A stretch of DNA of 47,118 nucleotides from Bacteroidaceae bacterium (GCA_017548165.1 JAFYMW010000002.1:1-47118); one strand, 5' to 3'; positions 16,784-25,906 are shown, counted from the stretch's first letter. Numbers and translations are program-made. Notes: generated from the letters alone by a model not told the origin.

Positions 16784-17731
16784 TCACTTTCTTGATAGCG
16801 CATACAGTTTAGTTACAAGTTGTGCAAACAAAGGAACATCTGACCCACATTGTATCTTAGCTCTTCGCACTGCAGAGGCGAGATATGGATACTGAGCAAA
16901 AAGGTCAAGATTATAGAATATTGAATACCATCCTGCTTGCATAATAATATCATTGAAAATGCACTCTACCGGGTTTGTTCCATGTGGCATATTCCTATAT
17001 TTTTCATACAGGTCAAGAAAATTTGCGGCATACTCGCGCTTACGCATCCTGCGCCCCTGTCTGGTGATTGAATTGGGGTTATCCTTGCGATAGTGGTAAA
17101 CATCCTCGTCAAGATAAGCAAGGCTACGCGCATACCCCACAAGCTGAACGCTTATAAAACAATCCTCGGCATAGCTGTAACGCGGAACATATATGCTATT
17201 TGAACTATACAAAGAAAATCTCACGCATTTATTGCATAGAGTTCCATAAGCCTTGTGATTATACATATTGCGTATATAAGTTTCCTTGCTATCAGCAGCA
17301 TATACACGCTCACACTTGCGACTTGAACGATTTGCATACTCCTTGACATAGTTGAAATACACAATATCACAATCTGTTTCCTCTATCTTGTCCACAATTT
17401 TCTCTATTGAATTAGGAGACAACCAATCATCTGGGTCTACATTATAGACATAATCACCTGTAACATAGTCCAGTCCTGTACTACGAGCTGCAGGTAAGCC
17501 CTCGTTCTGCTTATTCACAATAACTATCTGTTCCCTACGATGAGAATACTTGCTATTGATAAGTTCCTCCAGAATATCTATTGAGCGGTCTTTTGTCCCA
17601 TCATTCACAAAGATGAACTGCATATGTGGATACGACTGAGACAGTACAGAATCTGCAAATCTAACGATATATTTCTCAACACCATATATTGGTGCTATCA
17701 AAGATATGGTAATGGGAGATTTGGACTTCAT
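16784..17731 (-). CDS. Family 2 glycosyltransferase
   Basis: A 315-residue GT-A fold transferase acting in cytoplasm on a lipid-linked glycan. ISLIAPIYGVEKYIVRFADS opens the fold, VNDGTKDRSIDIL and NKQNEGLPAARSTGLDYVTG follow, and VDPDDWLSP gives the DXD-type metal site. The C-terminal half carries the acceptor region with SYAEDCFISVQLVGYA (ED catalytic base region). It is last in the minus-strand run that starts at the MsbA-like gene, 79 bases after licD. Donor and acceptor cannot be predicted. Confidence 0.88.
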   Translation of the reverse strand: MKSKSPITISLIAPIYGVEKYIVRFADSVLSQSYPHMQFIFVNDGTKDRSIDILEELINSKYSHRREQIVIVNKQNEGLPAARSTGLDYVTGDYVYNVDPDDWLSPNSIEKIVDKIEETDCDIVYFNYVKEYANRSSRKCERVYAADSKETYIRNMYNHKAYGTLCNKCVRFSLYSSNSIYVPRYSYAEDCFISVQLVGYARSLAYLDEDVYHYRKDNPNSITRQGRRMRKREYAANFLDLYEKYRNMPHGTNPVECIFNDIIMQAGWYSIFYNLDLFAQYPYLASAVRRAKIQCGSDVPLFAQLVTKLYALSRK

Positions 17732-17810
17732 TGGTTGCTATGTATATTAATCAATAATGGCTAAACTGATTGTGATAAAATGTTAGTCAGATTCAGATGC
17801 TTAGAGCATT

Positions 17811-18629
17811 CTATTGAACACTCGCTGTGGAGTCTCCAAATATCTCCCTAACATACATTGGATAATGAATTGACTTTTTTATCTGTTCCTCCGTTGGCAG
17901 TTTTCTCCAATCTCCATAAATATTTGTCAAATAGGCATCTGTGTTACCTGGTACAGGAAATTCCACTCCCTCAAATTCCATCTTTGAGAGAGGGAATATA
18001 TCTTTAAGAAAGAATTTACTTTTATAGAATCCTCCCCCAAAAGCAATACGATACTCATTATTAGGATTAGATAGCCATGCAACAAATCGGCAGAAAGGAA
18101 TTAGAATAGCAAAATTGACAATTTGTACCAACCTTATACACAAATGTCTCAAAATACGGTTCTTGATGTATTGAGTTGGGTGTTGCATATTCTGATAAAA
18201 AAATTTAGCCATATGAGATGCCAAACGACTAGACTTTTCTATATAGAAAACATCAACACCAACCCCCTGATACTTAAAATATTGCGAACGCGAGTCTGCA
18301 GAAAAGACAGGTTCATGCTTTTTCCTGAATTTGCCATACACATTCACATGTTCAATATCAGTATTGATACACTGATAAAAGTAGTCTTCACTTTTCATGT
18401 CAGCAAGAACCTTCTCAAGTTTTTTATAGTCTTCTTTCAACATAGACACATCCATATCGTCATCCCAAGGAATAAAGCCCTTGTGACGAGCAGCCCCTAA
18501 CAATGTGCCAGAACACAGCCACCACTTTATATCGTGCTTCTTGCAAATATCTGCAAAAGCGACCAATACTTTTAACATCTCTAATTGGTCTCTTCTTAAT
18601 ACAGAACCCTCAGGATTATAGTTTCTCAT
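17811..18629 (-). CDS. LicD-family phosphotransferase
   Basis: A 272-residue nucleotidyltransferase-fold protein of the LicD/FKTN group, which moves phosphocholine or another phosphorylated alcohol onto surface glycans. The signature WWLCSGTLLGAARHKGFIP continues directly into WDDDMDVSM, providing the paired Asp metal ligands; GVDVFYIEKS and a C-terminal GDWRKLPTEEQ complete the family pattern. It starts one base after the GT4 stop, so the pair is coupled. The transferred group need not be choline; no choline uptake or activation genes are in the window. Confidence 0.9.
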   Translation of the reverse strand: MRNYNPEGSVLRRDQLEMLKVLVAFADICKKHDIKWWLCSGTLLGAARHKGFIPWDDDMDVSMLKEDYKKLEKVLADMKSEDYFYQCINTDIEHVNVYGKFRKKHEPVFSADSRSQYFKYQGVGVDVFYIEKSSRLASHMAKFFYQNMQHPTQYIKNRILRHLCIRLVQIVNFAILIPFCRFVAWLSNPNNEYRIAFGGGFYKSKFFLKDIFPLSKMEFEGVEFPVPGNTDAYLTNIYGDWRKLPTEEQIKKSIHYPMYVREIFGDSTASVQ

Positions 18630-18630
18630 T

Positions 18631-19803
18631 TTATTCTATTGTTTTTAGATGTTCAAACAAGACTCTCCATTTTTCTGATATGATTTCTGGAGCATACGTT
18701 AGTATCTTTGCCACTGCTCTCTGTCTTATTGCCATGTTTTCATTGTCGCCCATTGCAGCAATTGCCAACAATATATCAGCGTATTTCCCTTCATCAAAAG
18801 GTGGCACCACAAATCCGCAGCCACAGTCTGGCGAAAGAACCTCTTTAACACCAGAGGTACAACCGAATGCAACACCTATACATCCCATAGCTTGCCCCTC
18901 TGTCAAAACCAACCCCCACCCCTCTGTTTCGGAAGTCAAAGCCACAACAGATGCCTTTTGATAATATTCTGCAACATTGTTTTGTCTGCCTTCAAAATGA
19001 ACGCGTTGCAGATGCATGGCTTTGGCCAGGTTCCGCATCCTATGCCAATCGTCACCATCGCCCACAAGAACCAGTTTCCAGTCCAACATCCGATCCTGAA
19101 CAGAATGCCATATCCTTAAAAGGCGATCAATACGCTTGGACCAATTTTCAAATCTTCCTACAAAAAGGATTATATTTTCTTTATTGTAATTTACTTCCGC
19201 AACAGGACGCTCCGAATTTTCTATGGCATATATGTGAGAAGAAGCCTCATCTATACCTAAAACAGAAAGCGTCTCCTGTATATATGACCTACAAAGAACT
19301 GTGTATGCATCTGATGTTTCATAATCTCTTCGCGTACGAGATATAGCCATTCTCATTGCCAACGTCCCGTCCTCAAATCTTCGTCTATTAAAGAGATGCC
19401 ACATCAGTTTACGGAAAAAGCCTTTCTGTCTGCGATGCATTATCACATGACGTTGCCAGAATGGCTCTCCATGGCATGCCACAATTGTCTTAACACAGGT
19501 TCTCTCCTTTATCTTCTCTATTCCAGGAATAGCCTTACCAGGCTGAACAAGTATGTCTATTTCATCCTCAAGAATATAACGCTCTATCTGCTTGGTTCTG
19601 CTATGGGATATAAACTGTGTTGGAATCTTACGCAATGTAAAATTGCTTAGCATCTCATCATTTAGCTGCGCTTCAGAAATCCTTGATGCATATACAAAGA
19701 CTTCATAACCTCCATACTCTTTCAGGTAGGAAGCTATATCCATTGTCACTCGCTCTGCACCTCCTGCAGGAAAACGATTATGCACAAAAGCAATCCTTAT
19801 CAT
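18631..19803 (-). CDS. Family 4 glycosyltransferase
   Basis: A 390-residue GT-B retaining glycosyltransferase. IRIAFVHNRFPAGGAERVTM is the N-terminal glycine-rich acceptor motif of GT4 enzymes; NIILFVGRFENWSKRIDRLL starts the donor domain, and SETEGWGLVLTEGQAMG is the E-x7-E nucleotide-sugar site. An upstream in-frame ATG at 19821 exists; 19803 is preferred because the protein then begins MIRIAFVHN as is usual. It follows the LuxR-type gene by 21 bases and is directly joined to licD. Confidence 0.9.
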   Translation of the reverse strand: MIRIAFVHNRFPAGGAERVTMDIASYLKEYGGYEVFVYASRISEAQLNDEMLSNFTLRKIPTQFISHSRTKQIERYILEDEIDILVQPGKAIPGIEKIKERTCVKTIVACHGEPFWQRHVIMHRRQKGFFRKLMWHLFNRRRFEDGTLAMRMAISRTRRDYETSDAYTVLCRSYIQETLSVLGIDEASSHIYAIENSERPVAEVNYNKENIILFVGRFENWSKRIDRLLRIWHSVQDRMLDWKLVLVGDGDDWHRMRNLAKAMHLQRVHFEGRQNNVAEYYQKASVVALTSETEGWGLVLTEGQAMGCIGVAFGCTSGVKEVLSPDCGCGFVVPPFDEGKYADILLAIAAMGDNENMAIRQRAVAKILTYAPEIISEKWRVLFEHLKTIE

Positions 19804-19824
19804 ATATGCATCATATTGCAAATG

Positions 19825-20421
19825 CTACACATTATAAATCCCGTTCATCACACAATAGATAATCACATCTGCAAGGGAGCGTGCTCCGAGTTTTTCCATG
19901 ATGTTCTTTCGGTGAGTGATAACGGTAGTAATACTGATGTTCAGTTTGTCTGCCACCTCCTTGTTTATGCACCCTTGGCATAGCAATAGGGCCACTTCCA
20001 CCTCCCTTGTTGAAAGCAGTGGTTCTGGTTTTTCCTTGGACATAGGATGTGGTGCAATGTTAGCATGAGCGCTATGTGCCGACATACCAGCATGGTGGCC
20101 CCTGCGTTGCAATGCCACCAGATCACGCACCAAAGCCGCTTCGCCCTGACAAACATTCAGCGTTGCCACACCGTTGATAATCATGTCACCCCCCACCATC
20201 ACTATGCTACGACCGCTTCTGTCACGGAAGTATGCAGTATGCTCAAAGTATATTCTTGACGACACAAAATAATGGACAAATTCCGCCTCGCCCTTTGAGA
20301 GCAGTTCCTCAAAGGACTCACAAGTGACAATCTCAGCCACAGGAATCAATTCATCCAATATTCTCTCCAGGCCCATACAAGCCAGAATATTGGAATCTAT
20401 TATGGCAATCTTGAATTGCAT
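19825..20421 (-). CDS. LuxR/NarL-type regulator with degenerate receiver
   Basis: About 198 residues. The C-terminal 65 are a clear LuxR-type HTH: LLSTREVEVALLLCQGCINK followed by EVADKLNISITTVITHRKNI and MEKLGARS. The N-terminal part begins FKIAIIDSNILACMGLERIL like a response-regulator receiver, but where the phospho-acceptor Asp is expected the sequence reads YFVSSRIYF. The acidic pocket is reduced to one Asp, so phosphorylation control is unlikely. In-frame starts exist at 20448, 20430 and 20421; I use the last because the receiver-like fold begins there. It sits between the flippase and the glycosyltransferase genes and may control them. Confidence 0.8.
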   Translation of the reverse strand: MQFKIAIIDSNILACMGLERILDELIPVAEIVTCESFEELLSKGEAEFVHYFVSSRIYFEHTAYFRDRSGRSIVMVGGDMIINGVATLNVCQGEAALVRDLVALQRRGHHAGMSAHSAHANIAPHPMSKEKPEPLLSTREVEVALLLCQGCINKEVADKLNISITTVITHRKNIMEKLGARSLADVIIYCVMNGIYNV

Positions 20422-20491
20422 ATTTCGCATCTCTGTAAACTCACCCATTAAGTCCTTCGGTTTCCATTTTCACCTTTCACCTTTCCGTTCT

Positions 20492-22330
20492 CTACAGCTG
20501 CTGCATATCATACAACCTCTTGTAGTATCCGTTCTTTGCAATGAGCTCGTCGTGACCACCACGCTCCACTATCTCGCCCTCGTAAAGAACGAAGATTTCA
20601 TCTGCATTCTTGATTGTTGACAGACGATGCGCTATGGCTATGGTGGTGCGACTCTTCATCAGACGCTCCAATGCCTCCTGAACCAAGCGCTCCGACTCGG
20701 TATCAAGTGCCGATGTAGCCTCATCCAGTACAAGTATCGGAGGATTCTTCAAGATGGCACGCGCTATGCTCACTCGCTGACGCTGACCACCAGACAAGCG
20801 ACCACCACGGTCACCAATCATCGTGTCGTATCCATTCTCGCTCTCCATAATGAAATCATGAGCATTGGCAATCTTTGCTGCCTCGATGACCTGCTCCATA
20901 GTGGCATTCTCCACACCGAAGGTTATGTTGTTGTAGAAAGTATCGTTAAAGAGAATGGCCTCCTGATTCACATTGCCAATCAAGGCACGCAAATCACGTA
21001 TACGCACACTTTTAATATCCTTACCGTCAATGAGTATCTGACCCTCGCAGACATCGTGATACCTGGGAATAAGATCCACCAGCGTAGACTTACCACTACC
21101 CGACTGTCCCACCAATGCTATGGTCTTGCCCTTGGGGATGGTAAGGTTAATGCTCTTCAACACATCCCTACCACCCTCTTGATAACGGAAACCAACATTG
21201 CGCAACTCCACCTCTTTCTCAAACTCGGTCAGTTCCTCTGGCTTTGCCAGTTCCTTTATAAGATTCTCTGCTTTCAGGATGAAGTCGATGCGGTCCATCG
21301 AAGCCAATCCATGAGGAATCTGATACGAAGCCCTGGACAAGTCCTTCAATGGATTTATCACGCTATACAGAATCACCATGTAGAAGATGAATGTAGACGC
21401 ATCTATCATGCTGGTACCGTTCAGGATTAGCCAGCCGCCAAACCAAAGCACAATAACGATTATAGATGTGCCCAGAAACTCCGACATGGGATGTGCAGCA
21501 TTCTGTCTCACCACCATCTCTGTCATCTCTCTGCGGTACTCGTCGTTCTTCTCATAGAAACGCTGCGACATCTTCTTCTCCGCAATGAAAGCCTTTATGA
21601 TGCGCAAACCACCCAATGTCTCGTCGAGATGAGCAATGATGTCACCCCATCTGCTCTGCACACTGGCCGACTGACTCTTGAGCTTACGGCTCACCTTGCC
21701 CATCACCCAACCTGCCAACGGAGCAACGATAAAGACAAAGAGAGTCAGCTGCCAACTTACACTAAACAAAGTCACGAAACACACCACTATGGCTATAGGC
21801 TGACGTATAATCATATCAACGGACGACATCACCGCCGTCTCCACACACTGCACATCAGCACTCATACGGGCAATGATATCACCTTTCCTCTCTTCTGAGA
21901 AGAAACTCAAAGGCAAGGCCAACACCTTATTATATAATTGTGTCCTTATATCCTTCACCACACCGGTTCTCAAGGGCACCATCACAGCACTTGAGGCAAA
22001 GTATCCAAATGTCTTTATGCCCGTCATCAGCACCAGCGCAACACCCATTATCACCAATGTCAAGAATGCGCCGTGCTCGTTAATCAGTTCTTGCACAAAG
22101 GCATAACCATTGTTTACAACCGTTTCCTTGCTTAGCGTATCCCAAGTCCACTCCTTGTAAGTATACACCGTCTGATCTATCTTGAACAAGATATTCAGTA
22201 TAGGTATCAGCACCACAAAGGAGAACACATTCATCCATTGCGAGAAAAAGTTCAGCAATACCGAACCTACCAAATATTTTCGATAGGGCTTCAAATATCG
22301 CCCCATTATCTTTAAGAAATGCTTCAACAT
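20492..22330 (-). CDS. MsbA-like ABC transporter (fused permease and ATPase)
   Basis: A 612-residue half-transporter that dimerises in the inner membrane, probably flipping lipid A or a lipid-linked glycan. Residues 1 to about 320 hold six membrane segments of the type 1 exporter fold. The ATPase domain has Walker A (GQSGSGKSTLVDLI), the Q-loop, LSGGQRQRVSIARAIL, Walker B (ILVLDEATSALD) and the switch His in AIAHRLSTIK. It is first in a five-gene minus-strand run and has a good promoter at 22369-22400. Lipid A flipping is likely given the acyltransferase and glycan genes nearby, but other lipid cargo is possible. Confidence 0.9.
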   Translation of the reverse strand: MLKHFLKIMGRYLKPYRKYLVGSVLLNFFSQWMNVFSFVVLIPILNILFKIDQTVYTYKEWTWDTLSKETVVNNGYAFVQELINEHGAFLTLVIMGVALVLMTGIKTFGYFASSAVMVPLRTGVVKDIRTQLYNKVLALPLSFFSEERKGDIIARMSADVQCVETAVMSSVDMIIRQPIAIVVCFVTLFSVSWQLTLFVFIVAPLAGWVMGKVSRKLKSQSASVQSRWGDIIAHLDETLGGLRIIKAFIAEKKMSQRFYEKNDEYRREMTEMVVRQNAAHPMSEFLGTSIIVIVLWFGGWLILNGTSMIDASTFIFYMVILYSVINPLKDLSRASYQIPHGLASMDRIDFILKAENLIKELAKPEELTEFEKEVELRNVGFRYQEGGRDVLKSINLTIPKGKTIALVGQSGSGKSTLVDLIPRYHDVCEGQILIDGKDIKSVRIRDLRALIGNVNQEAILFNDTFYNNITFGVENATMEQVIEAAKIANAHDFIMESENGYDTMIGDRGGRLSGGQRQRVSIARAILKNPPILVLDEATSALDTESERLVQEALERLMKSRTTIAIAHRLSTIKNADEIFVLYEGEIVERGGHDELIAKNGYYKRLYDMQQL

Positions 22331-22368
22331 ATCCTTTTTATAATACCAAATTAATGATTATATTTCTG

Positions 22369-22400
22369 CAAAGATACAATTAAGCGAGCGAAAAGGCAAA
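22369..22400 (-). promoter_or_regulatory. Promoter of MsbA-like/glycan operon
   Basis: Minus strand: TATCTTTG at 22369-22376 and TTTG at 22397-22400, separated by 20 bases, both perfect matches to the Bacteroidetes consensus. The start of transcription would be near 22362, about 32 bases before the ATG. Confidence 0.75.
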
Positions 22401-22710
22401 TATATTTCATATTTTCATAGCACGATGGGCTTTTATAGACATATTGCCATCTCATAACTTATACCTTCTGTTTATATACGACAGAAATATATTATAGCAG
22501 GTCTTATTCTAACCCATAATGATTTTTCTTTTAAAAATATAAACAAACGAGCGAGAAGCATGAAATTTACTTCAATGTTTATTGATCTATATTCGAGGTT
22601 TACCGCAATGATACGAAAATCGCACTAAATGGGCAAATCCCAACCATAGAATTCTTTATTTTGGAATATATTTAATATATTTGCGTTAGAATTAAATATA
22701 TTTCGGAATA
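22401..22710. other. AT-rich intergenic boundary of the defence island
   Basis: No credible coding frame on either strand. Apart from the msbA-side promoter and the -7 box at 22676-22683 I see no tRNA, terminator or direct repeat that would mark an integration site. The shift to AT-rich sequence begins here. Confidence 0.5.
22676..22683 (+). promoter_or_regulatory. -7 box for the first defence-island operon
   Basis: TATATTTG, a perfect -7 match, lies 28 bases upstream of the first HTH gene. A TTTG occurs at 22660-22663, but 12 bases is closer than the normal spacing. Confidence 0.5.
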
Positions 22711-22911
22711 ATGGCAAATCTTAATCGTATCAAAGTAGTACTCGTTGAACAACAAAAGACAGGCAAATGGCTGGCAGAACAAATGGGCAAATCCGCCTGC
22801 ACAGTCAGCAAATGGTGTAGCAACTCCAGTCAGCCAGACTTGGCGACATTGGATAAAATCGCCACTCTTTTAAATGTGGATAGACGAGAATTGATTGCAC
22901 CTTCAAAATAA
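22711..22911 (+). CDS. Small Cro/C1-type HTH regulator (paralogue 1)
   Basis: A 66-residue single-domain DNA-binding protein. WLAEQMGKSACTVSKWCSN is the helix-turn-helix, followed by LATLDKIATLLNVDRREL, the usual fourth and fifth helices. It closely resembles the protein at 25907-26110: both share NRIKVVLV, KWL, TVSKWC and SQP, more than half identical by eye. Small regulators of this type often sit first in Bacteroidetes restriction operons and set the timing of nuclease expression. It precedes a nuclease gene by 65 bases, so control of that gene and itself is likely but inferred. Confidence 0.88.
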   Translation: MANLNRIKVVLVEQQKTGKWLAEQMGKSACTVSKWCSNSSQPDLATLDKIATLLNVDRRELIAPSK

Positions 22912-22976
22912 CTACAAACACATAAAATAGAGGCACGTCACATGAAGTAATTTCAAGCAAGTAAATATTTTAAATT

Positions 22977-24131
22977 ATGCAGATAATTGAGACTATAGGC
23001 AATCAAAATTTAATGAATAGAGAAAAAACGCTATTTCTATGTTCCAAGATGACGCCTATAGGACTGTATGGCAAAGTGTTCAAGTGGACGGATAGCCTAA
23101 CAGATAAAGACTGCATTGCTTGCTTCAATTCTACCGACATGGAGTCGGAAGTGCTGAAGGCGCTACTCGTTGCCAAAGTCCCTGCCATTTTGTTTGTAAT
23201 GAACCGCTTCACTGACGGAAACAACATTCAGATAGAGCGGGCACTACAAGAAAACAGAATGCTTATTGTTGTTCTGAGGCGTAATGAACCAAGAGGAAAA
23301 GGAGCTATGCCCAGACTGAGAAATGAGTATGTATTGTCGATTTGCCAGCATGTCATTTGTGGTTATGTCAATAAGAATGGCAGCGTGTTCCCCTTGTTGG
23401 CAGGGCGAAAAGATGTAGTAAATCTTGTTGATGAAAATACATGTTCTAAGGTAGCAGAACAAAACAATCAACATGAACGATGGACTGTGGCACATGACAA
23501 GATGCTGCTTAGGATGTTTTACAATGACATGGGAATCCATGCCATCCATAAGCAACTGCAAAGAACATATACTGCTATCTATTCACGCCTTCACTCCATA
23601 ACTTTATCAGAAGAGTTGCTAAAAGGACGAGAGTTTGAGGATTATGTGCTCAGCCTGTTTAATCTTCAGGAAAATGACGAACTCATTTTGCAAGAATGGC
23701 AAGGTGACAAATCGTATGGCAAGGTTAAGGCTGAAAATAACAGGAATCCCGATTTCGTGTTCCGATACAGGCAAAACGAGTTTGCCGTAGAATGTAAGTG
23801 GCGCGAGAAACTAAACCGCGATTTGGGCAAGGACTTGTTTCCTATAAAAAGGATTGAGAATTATAAGCATTTCTCCGAAGTTCGGCACATGACAGTAACA
23901 ATCATTCTTGGTGTTGGCGGTGAACCATGCAACCCTGAACTTCTTTACAAAATTCCGTTAAATGAAATCGCTCCTATCATCTCTGGAAATCAGTCGATAG
24001 CTAATTATCTACATCCTGCATCTTCTTTTGAAGTCTCTATGTTCTTACGACAAGAGGAGAACACCAAGGAAAGAGCATATACACTTAGCGAGAAGCGCGA
24101 GAAATGCACTAAAGATGTTCAATACGATTGA
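22977..24131 (+). CDS. SLOG-like, Myb-like HTH, PD-(D/E)XK nuclease fusion
   Basis: A 384-residue protein with three regions. Residues 17-155 resemble a DprA/SLOG Rossmann domain: KTLFLCSKMTPIGLY, CIACFNSTDMESEVLKALL (in place of the usual GxxS/E surface), VPAILFVMNRF and MLIVVLRR. Residues 168-206 fit a Myb/trihelix DNA-binding unit, with W169, DMGIHAIHKQL and RTYTAIYSRL. Residues 216-280 form a restriction-endonuclease core: KGREFEDYVLSLF, PD at 258-259 and VECK with Glu272 and Lys274. The last 60 residues are unassigned. The order suggests ligand sensing, DNA binding and cutting in one chain. I do not recall a named system with this arrangement. Expressed after a small HTH gene. Confidence 0.72.
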   Translation: MQIIETIGNQNLMNREKTLFLCSKMTPIGLYGKVFKWTDSLTDKDCIACFNSTDMESEVLKALLVAKVPAILFVMNRFTDGNNIQIERALQENRMLIVVLRRNEPRGKGAMPRLRNEYVLSICQHVICGYVNKNGSVFPLLAGRKDVVNLVDENTCSKVAEQNNQHERWTVAHDKMLLRMFYNDMGIHAIHKQLQRTYTAIYSRLHSITLSEELLKGREFEDYVLSLFNLQENDELILQEWQGDKSYGKVKAENNRNPDFVFRYRQNEFAVECKWREKLNRDLGKDLFPIKRIENYKHFSEVRHMTVTIILGVGGEPCNPELLYKIPLNEIAPIISGNQSIANYLHPASSFEVSMFLRQEENTKERAYTLSEKREKCTKDVQYD

Positions 24132-24253
24132 ACAAACTGTATTTATTGAACAAAAACGGTATTTTGGAAGAATAAAAGTGAAGAAAACGCTATTAAAACG
24201 ATGTATACTTAAAAAAATGCAGATATAGTGTCTTTATTTTGATGGGAAATGAT

Positions 24254-24261
24254 TAATTTTG
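24254..24261 (+). promoter_or_regulatory. -7 box ahead of the ATPase/DUF4435 pair
   Basis: TAATTTTG matches the -7 consensus 66 bases before the ATPase ATG at 24327, with TTTG at 24238-24241 (12 bases apart, shorter than normal). It implies that this pair is transcribed separately from the nuclease gene, whose stop is 195 bases upstream of that ATG. Confidence 0.45.
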
Positions 24262-24326
24262 CATATGTGTCATTCATATTGTAGGTGATATATCGGAAAT
24301 AACGAACAGATTAAAGAATAGGCTTT

Positions 24327-25052
24327 ATGTCGTACTCAAAAATTGAAGAAATCACAACTAACCTCTGGGGTAAGTATAACGTTCGCTTTTCAGCCAATGC
24401 GGATGTGAATATTATCGTTGGTATAAATGGTAGTGGCAAGACTACGTTGCTGAACGAAATATACAAATTGGCCCTTGAAAATTCCAGTGATAAAAAACAA
24501 GTAGTTTTTGTGCCATCTATAGATAATATAGCTATGCGCGATAAGCGCAAAGTGGCTAATGCACTGACACAGGATCTTGAATTTTACATGTTCGACATGA
24601 AAACAGGCCCGTCAATGATGTATTATCGTATGTCCATGATTGATGCTAAAGCGGAAAAACAAACAGAGATGAAGGCACGTATTGGAGATTTCTGTTCTAT
24701 TATAAATTCTTTGTTTAAAGAAACTGGAAAGCACATTGAAATCGAAGGTAATAAATTTAATGTAGTTTCTAAGGGGCAGATTATTCCTATTGAAGCTTTG
24801 TCCTCTGGTGAAAAACAAATGCTTTTGATTTTACTTCGTGTATTTCTTATGGACGGGAAAGAAGCATTCGTACTGCTTGATGAACCAGAAAACTCGCTTG
24901 ACATCAGCTGGCAATATGAGTTGATTAATACACTTGTGAAACTCAATCCTAATGCGCAGTACTTTATTACTACACATTCACCAAGTATCTTTGGTGACGG
25001 ATGGGGCGATAAGATTATTTACATGGAGGACATTACTACTCCAATTAAGTAA
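24327..25052 (+). CDS. Compact ABC-type ATPase of a PARIS-like pair (AriA-like)
   Basis: A 241-residue ATPase of the AAA_15/ABC class. Walker A is GINGSGKT at 32-39, the signature LSSGEKQ at 158-164, Walker B AFVLLDEPE with Asp185-Glu186, the D-loop SLD at 190-192 and the switch His217 in ITTHSP. All catalytic parts are therefore present although the chain is short. There is no membrane segment or transporter partner. The next gene, six bases on, is a DUF4435 protein; the ATPase plus DUF4435 pairing is the architecture of the PARIS anti-phage system, where the ATPase senses an anti-restriction protein and releases the nuclease. Whether this pair has the same trigger is unknown. Confidence 0.8.
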   Translation: MSYSKIEEITTNLWGKYNVRFSANADVNIIVGINGSGKTTLLNEIYKLALENSSDKKQVVFVPSIDNIAMRDKRKVANALTQDLEFYMFDMKTGPSMMYYRMSMIDAKAEKQTEMKARIGDFCSIINSLFKETGKHIEIEGNKFNVVSKGQIIPIEALSSGEKQMLLILLRVFLMDGKEAFVLLDEPENSLDISWQYELINTLVKLNPNAQYFITTHSPSIFGDGWGDKIIYMEDITTPIK

Positions 25053-25058
25053 TGTGAT

Positions 25059-25904
25059 ATGAACAGAATCGAAGAACAAGCACGTTACTTTCGTAATATT
25101 CCTTTGCGCGACAGAAGCATCAAGGCTGTTGTACATTTGGAGGATGCTGAGGATAAACTTTTCTGGAACAACCAACTCCAGAAGGCCTTCTCAGGAAAGT
25201 ACCTTTTTATTCCATACTCGAAGAATCAGAAAGGTAATGACGTACATGGTTGTGAACAATGTCTTCGCTACAAAGCATATCTTACAAAGACTTTCTTCAT
25301 TTGTATAGATAGTGATTTGCGACAATTAAAAGGAGAAGAAGGATTGACGGCTGAATCCCTCATTGCTCAGACATATGCCTATTCATGGGAAAATCACTTT
25401 TGTGAGGCAGAACATCTGCAAGAACGCTTTGAGGAATTAGTTCCAAATTCCGACTTCGATTTTCAGGTTTTCTTGCGAAAACTTTCAGCTGTTATATATA
25501 AACCTCTTCTCTATCTTGTACAATATAGCCAAAGTTCAGAGTTGAATCAACAATGGAACATTACCCGATTCAACTCATGTCTGCCATTACAACCCTCAAG
25601 AGATGAATTAGCAGACAATGGTAGCGCTTATATTGAACGGGTGAAACTGTTATTTGAAGCTGCTCTTCAGAATCTTCAACAACCTGAGAATATGGTAAAC
25701 GAGCATCTTGATGATGCCAATGCCTATCTTCATATTCAAGGTCATCAGCTGTATAAACTTGTACTCCATATTGGAACAATGCTTTGTAAAAGAACAAGGG
25801 TGGCATTTAAGACAGATATTCTTGATAAGTCCCTTCATACAGACGGATACCTGGAGATAAACAGTGTGCAAGCTGATCTCAGTAAAATAACTTCAAAAGA
25901 ATAA
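25059..25904 (+). CDS. DUF4435 TOPRIM-like effector (AriB-like)
   Basis: A 281-residue DUF4435 protein, predicted nuclease effector of the preceding ATPase. The TOPRIM-like features are Glu28 in VVHLEDAEDKLFW and the DxD at 84-86 in FFICIDSDLRQL, spaced as in DUF4435. AYSWENHFCEAEHL around 105-118 is the further conserved block of the family. In PARIS the corresponding protein becomes a tRNA-cutting nuclease once released from the ATPase, causing translation arrest; that role is inferred here. It ends two bases before the second small HTH gene, which is therefore probably part of the same transcript. Confidence 0.8.
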   Translation: MNRIEEQARYFRNIPLRDRSIKAVVHLEDAEDKLFWNNQLQKAFSGKYLFIPYSKNQKGNDVHGCEQCLRYKAYLTKTFFICIDSDLRQLKGEEGLTAESLIAQTYAYSWENHFCEAEHLQERFEELVPNSDFDFQVFLRKLSAVIYKPLLYLVQYSQSSELNQQWNITRFNSCLPLQPSRDELADNGSAYIERVKLLFEAALQNLQQPENMVNEHLDDANAYLHIQGHQLYKLVLHIGTMLCKRTRVAFKTDILDKSLHTDGYLEINSVQADLSKITSKE

Positions 25905-25906
25905 AG

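Noticed and set aside
22401-22710. tRNA or integrase at the left end of the island
   Set aside because: Neither could be found by eye on either strand; the mode of acquisition is left open.
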